DNA of 64,000 nucleotides. It comes from CP2-2F sp034436355. Its GTDB lineage: Bacteria > Chloroflexota > Anaerolineae > Aggregatilineales > UBA2796. Each line of letters starts with the position of its first letter. Position 1 is the stretch's first letter. This document shows positions 16,040-23,249 of the stretch, one piece after another. The notes below the pieces were generated by a model that was not told where the DNA came from, made no database searches, and saw only the letters and a list, made by a program, of their open reading frames with translations. Made by a program: the position numbers and the translations under genes. The DNA lies in NCBI GenBank assembly GCA_034436355.1, contig DAOTVQ010000046.1, positions 1 to 64,000 of the forward strand, given 5' to 3'.

Positions 16040-17852
16040 AGCCGCGCCCACGATAGTAACCGCGTGTGCCAACCGCCGAGATGACCGCCAGCCGCCGATA
16101 GCCTTCTGCTTGGGCAATTTTGGCGGCGCGTTCGATCAGGCGCGTGCCTAGCCCACTATGCTGCGCTTTGCCCGCCACTTCCTGACCAATGCCGAGCGCC
16201 TGCCCGTAAACATGCACTTCACGAATGATGGCAGCCTCGTGCAGGGTCTCGGTGAGCGGCGCGAGAGTGCGTTCGGGCAGGCTCAGCCGCAAAAAGCCCG
16301 CGATCTGCCGCCCTTCGGTGATAAATTGCAGGAAGATTTCGCGCCCGCTGCTGGTGGCATACGTAAGTTCGTCAAGGTGCAGTGCTTCGGGCGCAATTTG
16401 GCGTCCGCGCACTTCCCGCGCCCGAATATCACGGCTGCGCTCGCCGTTGGCGGCAAGGCGCGCTTCCACCAACTCACGTAGGTTGGTGAGTTTGTTGCCC
16501 ACCACAATATCGGTGGAGGGAATATCGCGGATGATGCGCGTCAGGCGGCAGTATTCAGGCGTGGCGCGCAGACAATCCGCCAGCAGGTCAGTGAGTGCCT
16601 CAGTGCTGTAGGGCTGCCATTCACCACTGCGATATTTGCCCATCAGCTCTGCCGATTCAATCAGCGAACAGGGGTAAATCTTGAGTTCATCAGGGCAAAA
16701 ATCAGGGTCGTTGAATAGCTGCTGATAATCTTCCTTATCGGAAGCAGGTGTTGCGCCGTATAAATTCGGCATCCAATGCGCGTGAATTTTGAAGCCTGCC
16801 TGCCGCAGCAGGCGTACAGCGCGCCGTGTGGCTGCCACAGTATGCCCACGTTTGTTCAGCCGCAGAATGGTGTCGTTCAGGCTTTGGAAACCGATCTGCA
16901 CTTTGGTGCAGCCTAAGCGGCGGACGCGCAGCACTTCCGCCGCCGAGATGTGATCGGGGCGCGTCTCGATCACCAAGCCGACGCAGCGACAAGGTGACTC
17001 TTCGTTTTCGCGGTGCGCCGCTTCTAGTTCTGCCCACGTCGCATATTCAGTGATGGGCGTGCGTGGCAGCAAGCCTGCGCCCACCTGATCGGCTTGTTGG
17101 CGGCTGCGGCGCAGTTCGGACTCATAGAGGTGCGCCACCACCTGATTGTAGGTGCGCGCAAAGTGGCTGCCATCTACCGTCTCGGCGGGCGTGGCGGAGG
17201 CAGGCTGCGGCTTGAATTGAGCGAGCGTCTCTGCCTCTAGCAGGGCGCGCACCTCAGCCGTGTGATCTTCGCCACGCCCAAAGTCATGCAAGGCATCGAA
17301 CAGGCGCTTAATAAACCAGATTTGGTAGCTTTCCGGATAAAACGACCACGTGCCACCCAACACAATCAGCTCAATCTTATCGGTTGGGTGACCCATATTG
17401 TGCAGCGCCCGCAGGCGCGTATAGGTCTGCAAGTAGGGATCGAAGGCGTTCAGCTCGGCGCGCTGTGCGCCCGGCTCGTCACGCAGATAGCTCTTGGGCA
17501 TCCGCACATCGTTCGGGCAGAAAATGCACTCGCCGGGACACGGGAACGGCTTGGTCAGCACCGTGATAACCGTCACGCCGCTGATCGTCCGCATCGGCTT
17601 CAGGCGCAAGCGTTCCAGCACAGCAGGCTCAAAAGGCGGCAGATCGCCTGCTTCGGCAAAGGCACGGTAGGCAGCGATCAGCTCATCTTTGGCAAAGAAG
17701 CGGCGTCCATTGGGCGTCTCTTTCAGGTGTTGGCGCAGCAGGTGATTTAGATCGGTGCGGCTAAGCTGCGGTGAAGCGATAACGGCGCGCAGAATTGCCA
17801 GCAGCGGCGCACGGTGCAGGGTTAGGTCAAGCAGTGGGCGAAAAGGCGGCAT
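16002..17852 (-). CDS. elp3: Elp3-type radical SAM/GNAT tRNA-modifying enzyme
   Basis: The 616-residue protein combines an N-terminal helical region (1-95), a radical SAM domain and a C-terminal GNAT acetyltransferase. The 4Fe-4S ligands are in CPGECIFC near residue 104, set in VLTKPFPCPG. VIETRPDH near 295 and KVQIGFQSL near 320 are radical-SAM strands, and HAHWMPNLYGATPASD near 360 is a strong Elp3 signature. GLGTRLIERAA near 570 is the acetyl-CoA loop, and GTRGYYRGRGF closes the GNAT fold. Elp3 adds a carboxymethyl group to wobble uridine in tRNA; bacterial and archaeal forms act without the other Elongator subunits. The 3' end overlaps the small plus-strand frame. A hairpin stands just before the start. 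Confidence 0.93.
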   Translation of the reverse strand: MPPFRPLLDLTLHRAPLLAILRAVIASPQLSRTDLNHLLRQHLKETPNGRRFFAKDELIAAYRAFAEAGDLPPFEPAVLERLRLKPMRTISGVTVITVLTKPFPCPGECIFCPNDVRMPKSYLRDEPGAQRAELNAFDPYLQTYTRLRALHNMGHPTDKIELIVLGGTWSFYPESYQIWFIKRLFDALHDFGRGEDHTAEVRALLEAETLAQFKPQPASATPAETVDGSHFARTYNQVVAHLYESELRRSRQQADQVGAGLLPRTPITEYATWAELEAAHRENEESPCRCVGLVIETRPDHISAAEVLRVRRLGCTKVQIGFQSLNDTILRLNKRGHTVAATRRAVRLLRQAGFKIHAHWMPNLYGATPASDKEDYQQLFNDPDFCPDELKIYPCSLIESAELMGKYRSGEWQPYSTEALTDLLADCLRATPEYCRLTRIIRDIPSTDIVVGNKLTNLRELVEARLAANGERSRDIRAREVRGRQIAPEALHLDELTYATSSGREIFLQFITEGRQIAGFLRLSLPERTLAPLTETLHEAAIIREVHVYGQALGIGQEVAGKAQHSGLGTRLIERAAKIAQAEGYRRLAVISAVGTRGYYRGRGFRDADLYQVRDL

Positions 17853-17865
17853 GGTGGAAATACCA

Positions 17866-17891
17866 AATAGGGCGCGTTTGTGCGCCCTATT
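17866..17891 (-). terminator. Hairpin between mscL and elp3
   Basis: A perfect 10-bp stem (17866-17875 with 17882-17891) and a 6-base loop, placed after the mscL stop and only 13 bases before the elp3 start. It may end the malQ-mscL transcript or limit read-through into elp3. Confidence 0.6.
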
Positions 17892-17900
17892 CTAGCAGAT

Positions 17901-18344
17901 TTATCCGCGCCCTTCGAGGGTCTTGTTCAGCTTCTCCAACGTCTCGATCAGCTTTTGCTGCGTCTCCAGCATTGGATCGGGCTTGGGCGCTTCTTCGGCG
18001 GGCTTTTCTTCAGGCTTAGCGCTCAGGCGGTTCACGGCACGGATGAGCAGAAAGACGGCAAACGCCACGATCAGGAAATTGATGATCGTGTTCATGAACA
18101 CGCCTATATTGATCGTGGCAGCGCCGGCATCTTGCGCCGCCTTGAGCGAGGCATAGCTTTTGCCGTCAAGGGCGATGAAGATGTTGGAAAAATCCACACC
18201 GCCGAGGATTTGCCCGATAGGTGGCATGATGATGTCGTTCACCAGTGAGGCGACAATTGCGCCGAAGGCAGCGCCCATGATGATGCCAACCGCCAGATCG
18301 ATCACATTGCCGCGCTTGATGAACGTCACAAACTCTTTGATCAT
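17901..18344 (-). CDS. mscL: Large-conductance mechanosensitive channel
   Basis: The 147-residue protein begins MIKEFVTFIKRGNVIDLAVG, the conserved MscL N-terminus, with the pore-lining first helix at about 15-45 (GAAFGAIVASLVNDIIMPP). The second helix is near 85-105 (INFLIVAFAVFLLIRAVN). The cytoplasmic end is Lys/Glu-rich and closes with a Leu/Glu heptad helix (QQKLIETLEKLNKTL), as in the pentameric bundle of MscL. The channel opens under membrane tension to release solutes during osmotic downshock. AAGGAG is well placed upstream. It lies 15 bases after malQ on the same strand, so the two are probably cotranscribed. Confidence 0.95.
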   Translation of the reverse strand: MIKEFVTFIKRGNVIDLAVGIIMGAAFGAIVASLVNDIIMPPIGQILGGVDFSNIFIALDGKSYASLKAAQDAGAATINIGVFMNTIINFLIVAFAVFLLIRAVNRLSAKPEEKPAEEAPKPDPMLETQQKLIETLEKLNKTLEGRG

Positions 18345-18359
18345 AGCTCGTCTCCTTCC

Positions 18360-19892
18360 CTAGCTTAGGGTAGCCTGCTGTGCAGGTGTGCGTGCTGAAA
18401 GCTGTGTGTGACGCAGCAGCCGCTCCCGCGATGCATCATAGAGCCATTTTTCGGCAAAGCGCCACGTCCAATAGCCGCCTTTGAAGCCGGGCTTGTTCAT
18501 GCGTGCATCAGCGCCAAAGCCCAGCACATCTTGCATTGGCACGATGAAGGTATCTGCCACCGAATTCATGCCCAAACGGATCAAATCCCAGTGCGGCTCT
18601 TGCACCTCATGCCCAATGTATTCGCGCAGATGACGGCGCATCCCCTCGCTTGCCTCGCCAGTTTGCCACCAACCCAGCGTGGTGTTGTTATCGTGCGTGC
18701 CAGTGTAGACGACGCTGTTGCGCGGATACATATGCGGCAAGAAAGCGTTCACGCTGTACGGATCGTCGCCGAAGGCGAATTGCAACACCTTCATGCCGGG
18801 CAGATCGAAACGGTCGCGCAGGGCGGTGACTTCAGGCGTGATGATGCCCAAGTCCTCAGCGATAATCGGCAGCTTGCCGAGTGCTGCCTCGAACGCCTCA
18901 AAGAGTTTGGCGTCAGGGCCCTTCACCCAACGCCCATTTTTGGCGGTCTGCTCGTGGGCGGGAATTTCCCAGTACGCCTCAAAGCCTCTGAAGTGGTCAA
19001 TACGGACGCGATCTACGGTCTCTAAAGTGGTGCGTAGGCGCGCAATCCACCAAGCGTAGCCTTCTTCTTCCATCGCCTGCCAGTTGTAGTGCGGATTGCC
19101 CCAAAGCTGCCCATCCTCAGGGTTGAAGAAATCCGGCGGCACGCCTGCTACAACGGTAGATTGCCCTGTGTTTGGGTCGAGTTCAAACAGGTGCGGATTC
19201 GCCCAAACATCAGCGCTATCGTGGGAGACGAAGATCGGCAAATCGCCGATGAACTGCACACCCTTACCATTGGCGTAAGCCTTCAGCGCTGCCCACTGCG
19301 TGTAGAACAGCCATTGGCGGAACATATGGCTCTCGACCTGATCGCGGTACTGCTCACGCAGGGCAACACGGCGCGCTGGGCTGGGTTGGGCTGCCTCCCG
19401 CGACCATTTCACCCACTCTACGCCGCCATGCTGTGCCTTAAGCGTGGCGAACAGCGCAAAATCATAGAGCCACGCGCCATTGCGGGCGCACCAATCCTCA
19501 AAAGCAGCTTTGGTGGTGGCATCGGCGCGCTGCCGAAAGCGCGTAAAGGCAAGGTCGAGCTTTTGCTCGTGGTAAGGGATTACCTCACCAAAAGGGACGG
19601 TGTGTTCGGGAAAGTGCGGCACATCGGCAAGGTCATGTGCTTCCAGCCAGCCCGCTTCCACCAGCTTATCAAGGCTGATTAGGTTTGGGTTGCCAGCGAA
19701 TGCCGAGAGCGTTTGATAGGGTGAATCGTAGATGATCGTCGGTCCCAGCGGCAAGATTTGCCACAGTGATTGCTCTGCCGAGACTAAATAATCTACAAAG
19801 CGGTAGGCGGATGCACCCAGATCGCCAATGCCATAGCGTCCGGGCAGAGAAGTTGGGTGTAGTAAAATGCCGCTGGCACGCTGAAAGCGCAT
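18360..19892 (-). CDS. malQ: 4-alpha-glucanotransferase (GH77, MalQ/amylomaltase)
   Basis: The 510-residue enzyme opens with RASGILLHPTSLPGRYGIGDLG, a GH77 hallmark. The catalytic nucleophile Asp lies in RIDHFRGF near residue 297, the acid/base Glu in IIAEDLGI near 342, and the third Asp in YTGTHDNNT near 395. GH77 enzymes move maltooligosaccharide segments between glucans by transglycosylation in the cytoplasm, for glycogen or maltodextrin use. The length is typical. An extended -10 lies upstream, and mscL follows. No other glycogen gene is nearby. Confidence 0.94.
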   Translation of the reverse strand: MRFQRASGILLHPTSLPGRYGIGDLGASAYRFVDYLVSAEQSLWQILPLGPTIIYDSPYQTLSAFAGNPNLISLDKLVEAGWLEAHDLADVPHFPEHTVPFGEVIPYHEQKLDLAFTRFRQRADATTKAAFEDWCARNGAWLYDFALFATLKAQHGGVEWVKWSREAAQPSPARRVALREQYRDQVESHMFRQWLFYTQWAALKAYANGKGVQFIGDLPIFVSHDSADVWANPHLFELDPNTGQSTVVAGVPPDFFNPEDGQLWGNPHYNWQAMEEEGYAWWIARLRTTLETVDRVRIDHFRGFEAYWEIPAHEQTAKNGRWVKGPDAKLFEAFEAALGKLPIIAEDLGIITPEVTALRDRFDLPGMKVLQFAFGDDPYSVNAFLPHMYPRNSVVYTGTHDNNTTLGWWQTGEASEGMRRHLREYIGHEVQEPHWDLIRLGMNSVADTFIVPMQDVLGFGADARMNKPGFKGGYWTWRFAEKWLYDASRERLLRHTQLSARTPAQQATLS

Positions 19893-19936
19893 ACAGTAAC
19901 TTGCTCCAGTTTTTTGTTAATTTTCTAACCGCCTTG

Positions 19937-19945
19937 ATTATACCA
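19937..19945 (-). promoter_or_regulatory. Extended -10 promoter of malQ
   Basis: On the minus strand TGG-TATAAT, a perfect -10 with TGn. It sits in the loop of a 7-bp inverted repeat (19928-19934 with 19950-19956), which may be an operator or the terminator of the DinB-like gene upstream. Confidence 0.55.
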
Positions 19946-19969
19946 AGCTAGGCGGTGCGTTGCATGGGC

Positions 19970-20443
19970 TTAGGGACGTTGGCTCAGCACAAGCTCGCGC
20001 AGCAATTCGAACTGCCCCATGTGGTAGGACTCGTGGCGCATATAGGTCATCACCAACTCGGCGCGTGGCAAGGTAAAACTGCCCTGCGTGATCACTTCAG
20101 CCGCCTGTTCAGGCGTTAGGCGGCGTATGCCCTCAAAAATGCGCGTCTGCGCCTGATCGAAGGCGGCGCGCAGCGCCTCAAAGCGCGGCAGATCGGGTGC
20201 ATCAGCCGTAACAGGCTCGCTGCCAGCATCGAAGCGGGCTGCCTCAGGCATAATGGGCGGTTGACCAAGCGCTTGCAAGGTGAAATTGCGGTAGCAGATG
20301 ATATGCCCCAGAATCCACAAGATGCAGTTGCCTGTGACGGGCGGCTGCACAAGCGCGTCGGTGTGGGTTAGCCCGTCAAGGTGGCGTTCCAAGTAGGCTG
20401 CATTACGGGTGAAGGCGTGGATGAGTCCTTCAGCGCTGATCAT
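19970..20443 (-). CDS. DinB-like four-helix protein
   Basis: ATG 20443 is chosen because GAGGGAAG lies just upstream; the longer in-frame extension reads into Cys-rich, non-coding-looking sequence. The 157-residue protein has the DinB/YfiT plan: a first helix, then LWILGHIICYRN near residue 47 with the first His ligand, and MRHESYHMGQFELLR near 130 with the two C-terminal His. These three His usually bind a divalent metal. DinB-superfamily proteins include damage-induced proteins and thiol transferases such as mycothiol- or bacillithiol-dependent enzymes. The exact reaction cannot be read. It is divergent from nusB. Confidence 0.82.
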   Translation of the reverse strand: MISAEGLIHAFTRNAAYLERHLDGLTHTDALVQPPVTGNCILWILGHIICYRNFTLQALGQPPIMPEAARFDAGSEPVTADAPDLPRFEALRAAFDQAQTRIFEGIRRLTPEQAAEVITQGSFTLPRAELVMTYMRHESYHMGQFELLRELVLSQRP

Positions 20444-20567
20444 GGCAATACTTCCCTCAGAGTGTTTTAATTTAGGCGCAGCAGACTTTACCACGCAACC
20501 TGCCAAAGGGCGAAAGCAAGCGCACATGCCATTGCAGGCTGTTGAGGCGCGCCTGCTGCCCAAAAGT

Positions 20568-20596
20568 GTGACACAATCCGAACAGTGCGCTACAAT
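20568..20596 (+). promoter_or_regulatory. Promoter of the nusB-tatA-tatC operon
   Basis: GTGACA (20568-20573), a 17-base spacer and TACAAT (20591-20596), with transcription expected near 20603, 35 bases before the nusB start. Confidence 0.7.
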
Positions 20597-20637
20597 ACGT
20601 ATATAGAATATCAGCAAAAGGCTTCAGGAACGAAACT

Positions 20638-21099
20638 GTGTCTGCTTTGAACCGCCGTGCGGCGCGTACCCTTGCCCTACAAGCCCTCTATGAGATGGAT
20701 TGCACCGATCATCGCCTAGAGGATGTCATGCGTGAACGCCTTGAATCACTTGAAGGCAGCAGCGCCTTAGATGGCGAGATGCGACGGTTTGCCTATGATC
20801 TTGTAAATGGCGTTCGTGACTATCGTACGCATCTTGATAACTTAATCAGGCGGTTTGCACCAGAGTTCCCGCTAGACCAAATGGCAGTCATTGACCGCAA
20901 CCTGTTACGCTTAGCCTTGTATGAATTTGCTGTAAGCGGCAGGACACCCATCAAGGTTGCCATTAACGAGGCGATTGATCTTGCCAAGACCTTCGGTGCA
21001 GAGAACACAGCGCGCTTCGTGAACGGCGTGTTGGGCGCGTTAGCGCTGCATGAGGCAGACTTGCGCGCCACACTAGGTAATAAGGCTGTATCCGCATGA
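20638..21099 (+). CDS. nusB: Transcription antitermination factor NusB
   Basis: The start is GTG 20638 with AGGAACG upstream. The 153-residue all-helical protein opens RRAARTLALQALYEMD, the RNA-binding Arg-rich helix of NusB, and contains DQMAVIDRNLLRLALYE near residue 80 and AINEAIDLAKTFG-x4-ARFVNGVLGAL near 110-130, both diagnostic. NusB binds boxA of rRNA leaders with NusE (S10) and supports antitermination. It overlaps tatA by four bases. Coupling of nusB with Tat genes is unusual but the sequence is clear. Confidence 0.95.
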   Translation: MSALNRRAARTLALQALYEMDCTDHRLEDVMRERLESLEGSSALDGEMRRFAYDLVNGVRDYRTHLDNLIRRFAPEFPLDQMAVIDRNLLRLALYEFAVSGRTPIKVAINEAIDLAKTFGAENTARFVNGVLGALALHEADLRATLGNKAVSA

Positions 21100-21518
21100 A
21101 TATTTTTGGTGTCGGTCCCGCTGAACTCATCCTGATCTTGATCCTGCTCTTTGTGGTGGCAGGCCCTAAGCGGATGATTCAATGGGCGTACTACCTTGGG
21201 CGTTATACGGCGCAATTTCGCCGCATGGTGGAAGAATCCTGGAGTCAGGTGCGTAAAGAGCTAGAAAGCGCACAAATTGACCTGCCCGAAGAACTGCCAC
21301 GCCGCCGCGTCAACCTGATGCAAGAAGCAAATCGCGCCATTAATACGGAATTGAACCGTGCCATGCCGTCTGCTGGCTCAAAATATTCTGGCGGCACCGG
21401 CGGAAACAACGGCACGCAGCCCGCTACCAACGGCAGCGATGCGGCGGAGGCGGATCAACCGCCTGCCCCTGATCGTTCGGATGAACACAAACGGTATGAT
21501 GCATGGCTACCCAAATAG
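21096..21518 (+). CDS. tatA: Twin-arginine translocase component TatA/TatB
   Basis: The 140-residue protein has the TatA/B layout: a short N-terminus (MNIFGVGPAELIL), one membrane helix (about residues 8-24), the Gly-Pro hinge in VVAGPKRM, an amphipathic helix to about 60, and a long hydrophilic tail rich in Gly, Asn, Ala and Asp. The Glu in GPAELI matches the polar residue of TatB/TatA helices. Only one such gene is seen beside tatC, so it may serve both roles, or a second copy lies elsewhere. It overlaps nusB by four bases and tatC by sixteen. Confidence 0.85.
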   Translation: MNIFGVGPAELILILILLFVVAGPKRMIQWAYYLGRYTAQFRRMVEESWSQVRKELESAQIDLPEELPRRRVNLMQEANRAINTELNRAMPSAGSKYSGGTGGNNGTQPATNGSDAAEADQPPAPDRSDEHKRYDAWLPK

Positions 21519-22309
21519 CACCTAAACCACCGAACACCCCTGATGATCTGCTGCCCGAACCCGAGGACGAAGGCGGGCAGATGATGGGCTTCTTCGAGCA
21601 TGTAGACGAACTGCGCCGCCGTCTGGTGCGTGTGGTGTTCGCCGTCGTGATCGGGATGCTTGCCTCGTTAGCCTTCACCAACGTCGTTATTGAATACATG
21701 AAAGAGGCTTACGGCGAACGGCTTGCCATCCTTGGTCCCGCCGATTCGGTGATCATCTTCTTCCGTGTGGCGTTCATGCTTGGCGTCATCTTGGCAATGC
21801 CCATCATCACCTACCACGTTTTTATGTTTGTGGCGCCCGGCTTAACGCGCAAAGAGCGTCGTTGGGTGTTCATGGCGCTGCCCGGCACCACCCTGCTGTT
21901 CCTGATCGGCTTGACGGTGACGTGGTTCATCCTGATCCCGATCTATATTAACTTCTTGAAGAACTTTCAGGCGGATATTTTCGTCATTCAGTGGACGGCA
22001 GATGAGTACATCACCTTTGTGACGACGGTGCTGCTCTGGCATGGCGTTGCCTTCGAGACACCGGTGATTTTCTATGCGCTAGGGCGGATGGGCATTGTGA
22101 CGCCACGTGGCATGATCAAGTATTGGCGGCAGGCAATCGTCGGCACGGCGGTTATCTCCGCCATCATCACACCGACCGTTGATCCCGTCACCATGAGCAT
22201 GATCATGGGTGTGCTGCTCAGCTTGTATGTGTTCAGCATCCTTATGGTGATGGTTGCTTTGCGCGTGAACCGCCGCCGCCTTGCCAAGCTGGATACAGCA
22301 ATTTCGTAA
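21503..22309 (+). CDS. tatC: Sec-independent translocase TatC
   Basis: The 268-residue protein has six membrane helices. Diagnostic blocks are MGFFEHVDELRRRLVRV near residue 30 (binding site for the twin-arginine signal), FMFVAPGLTRKERRW near 108, and the two long periplasmic loops with YINFLKNF and WTADEYITFVT. The C-terminal half holds ITPTVDPVTM, also conserved. TatC recognises twin-arginine signals and recruits TatA to export folded proteins. The N-terminal 28 residues are Pro- and acid-rich. It overlaps tatA by 16 bases; the lipoprotein gene follows 12 bases later. Confidence 0.95.
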   Translation: MATQIAPKPPNTPDDLLPEPEDEGGQMMGFFEHVDELRRRLVRVVFAVVIGMLASLAFTNVVIEYMKEAYGERLAILGPADSVIIFFRVAFMLGVILAMPIITYHVFMFVAPGLTRKERRWVFMALPGTTLLFLIGLTVTWFILIPIYINFLKNFQADIFVIQWTADEYITFVTTVLLWHGVAFETPVIFYALGRMGIVTPRGMIKYWRQAIVGTAVISAIITPTVDPVTMSMIMGVLLSLYVFSILMVMVALRVNRRRLAKLDTAIS

Positions 22310-22321
22310 GGGCAAGCTGCT

Positions 22322-23113
22322 TTGAGACTGCGCCTGTTCCTCAGCCTTGCCCTGCTAGTGGTGGGTGGTTGTGCCACACCGCAGCCACCTGCCACACCCA
22401 TCATCCTCTTTGTGACGGCAACGCCTGAACCGATCACGCCCAACCCTGCACCGAACTTTTCGCCCACGCCCGTCATTGCGCCGCTGCTCAACCTAACCCT
22501 GACGCCGCGCCCTTCGGCAACAGCAACCGCTGTGCCGCTGCCAACTTTAGCGCCAACCCTCACACCTTCCTTCACCGCCACCTACACCGATACGCCCGAA
22601 CCGACCTTTGCAGCGCGTGCCTGCTCACTGGCGCCGCAAGGTGGCTTTGCTGCCATCTATAACCGCCAGCCTGCCTTGCAGCAGGCGCTCGGCTGCGCGC
22701 AAAGCGCCGCCTTACCCGTCAGCAGCGCTGTGCAGGATTTTGAAAGCGGGCGGATGCTGTGGGTTTCTGCGCTGGCAGATGTGCCAGCCAGCACCATTTA
22801 TGCCCTTTTTAATACAGGGCAATTTGTGCGCTATGCCGACACATGGGCAGAAGGCGTTGATCCGACAGTGCCAAGCGGCGCAGAAGGCGCACCCGCAGGG
22901 CGCACCGCGCCGATACGCGGTTTTGGCAAGGTGTGGGCGTTGAATCCTGCGGCGCGCAACGGTTTGGGCTGGGCATTGGGCGCAGAAAACGGCACCGGCG
23001 CGCAGATTCAGCGCTTTGAGCGCGGCGAGATGGTCTTTGTGGGCGCGCTGAACCAGACCTTCATCTTTTTGGCGCAGGGCGGCGTGTGGCGCGCCGACCC
23101 AACGCCGTTCTAG
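22322..23113 (+). CDS. Lipoprotein with a Thr/Pro-rich stalk and two LGxx-type repeats
   Basis: The start is TTG 22322, with AAGGG upstream. Residues 1-17 form a lipoprotein signal ending in the lipobox LVVGGC. Residues about 18-95 are a Pro/Thr stalk. The globular part holds two related units: the first runs from FAAIYNRQPALQQALGCA to GRMLWVSALADVPASTIYALF, the second from FGKVWALNPAARNGLGWALG to GEMVFVGALNQTFIFLAQGG. Each has an LG turn, then Q-[DR]-FE-x-G-x-M and a short strand ending near an aromatic. I have no firm family name. It probably sits on the outer face of the cytoplasmic membrane. It may be the last gene of the nusB-tatA-tatC unit. Confidence 0.75.
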   Translation: MRLRLFLSLALLVVGGCATPQPPATPIILFVTATPEPITPNPAPNFSPTPVIAPLLNLTLTPRPSATATAVPLPTLAPTLTPSFTATYTDTPEPTFAARACSLAPQGGFAAIYNRQPALQQALGCAQSAALPVSSAVQDFESGRMLWVSALADVPASTIYALFNTGQFVRYADTWAEGVDPTVPSGAEGAPAGRTAPIRGFGKVWALNPAARNGLGWALGAENGTGAQIQRFERGEMVFVGALNQTFIFLAQGGVWRADPTPF

Positions 23114-23249
23114 AGATTCCCTGCACAACACTATCCAATGCTGCCAATTTGTATAAACTGATCAGATTTTGTGACAGATTCTAGACGCTAAAAAAGAACG
23201 CCGAATCCCTCGTTAAAATAAAGGGTGGGTATACGCATTATGAGGAGTC

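Noticed and set aside
22072..22581. Minus-strand frame of 169 codons across the tatC end and lipoprotein start
   Set aside because: Low-complexity Val/Gly/Arg translation opposite the Thr/Pro stalk and the TatC C-terminus; no start signal.
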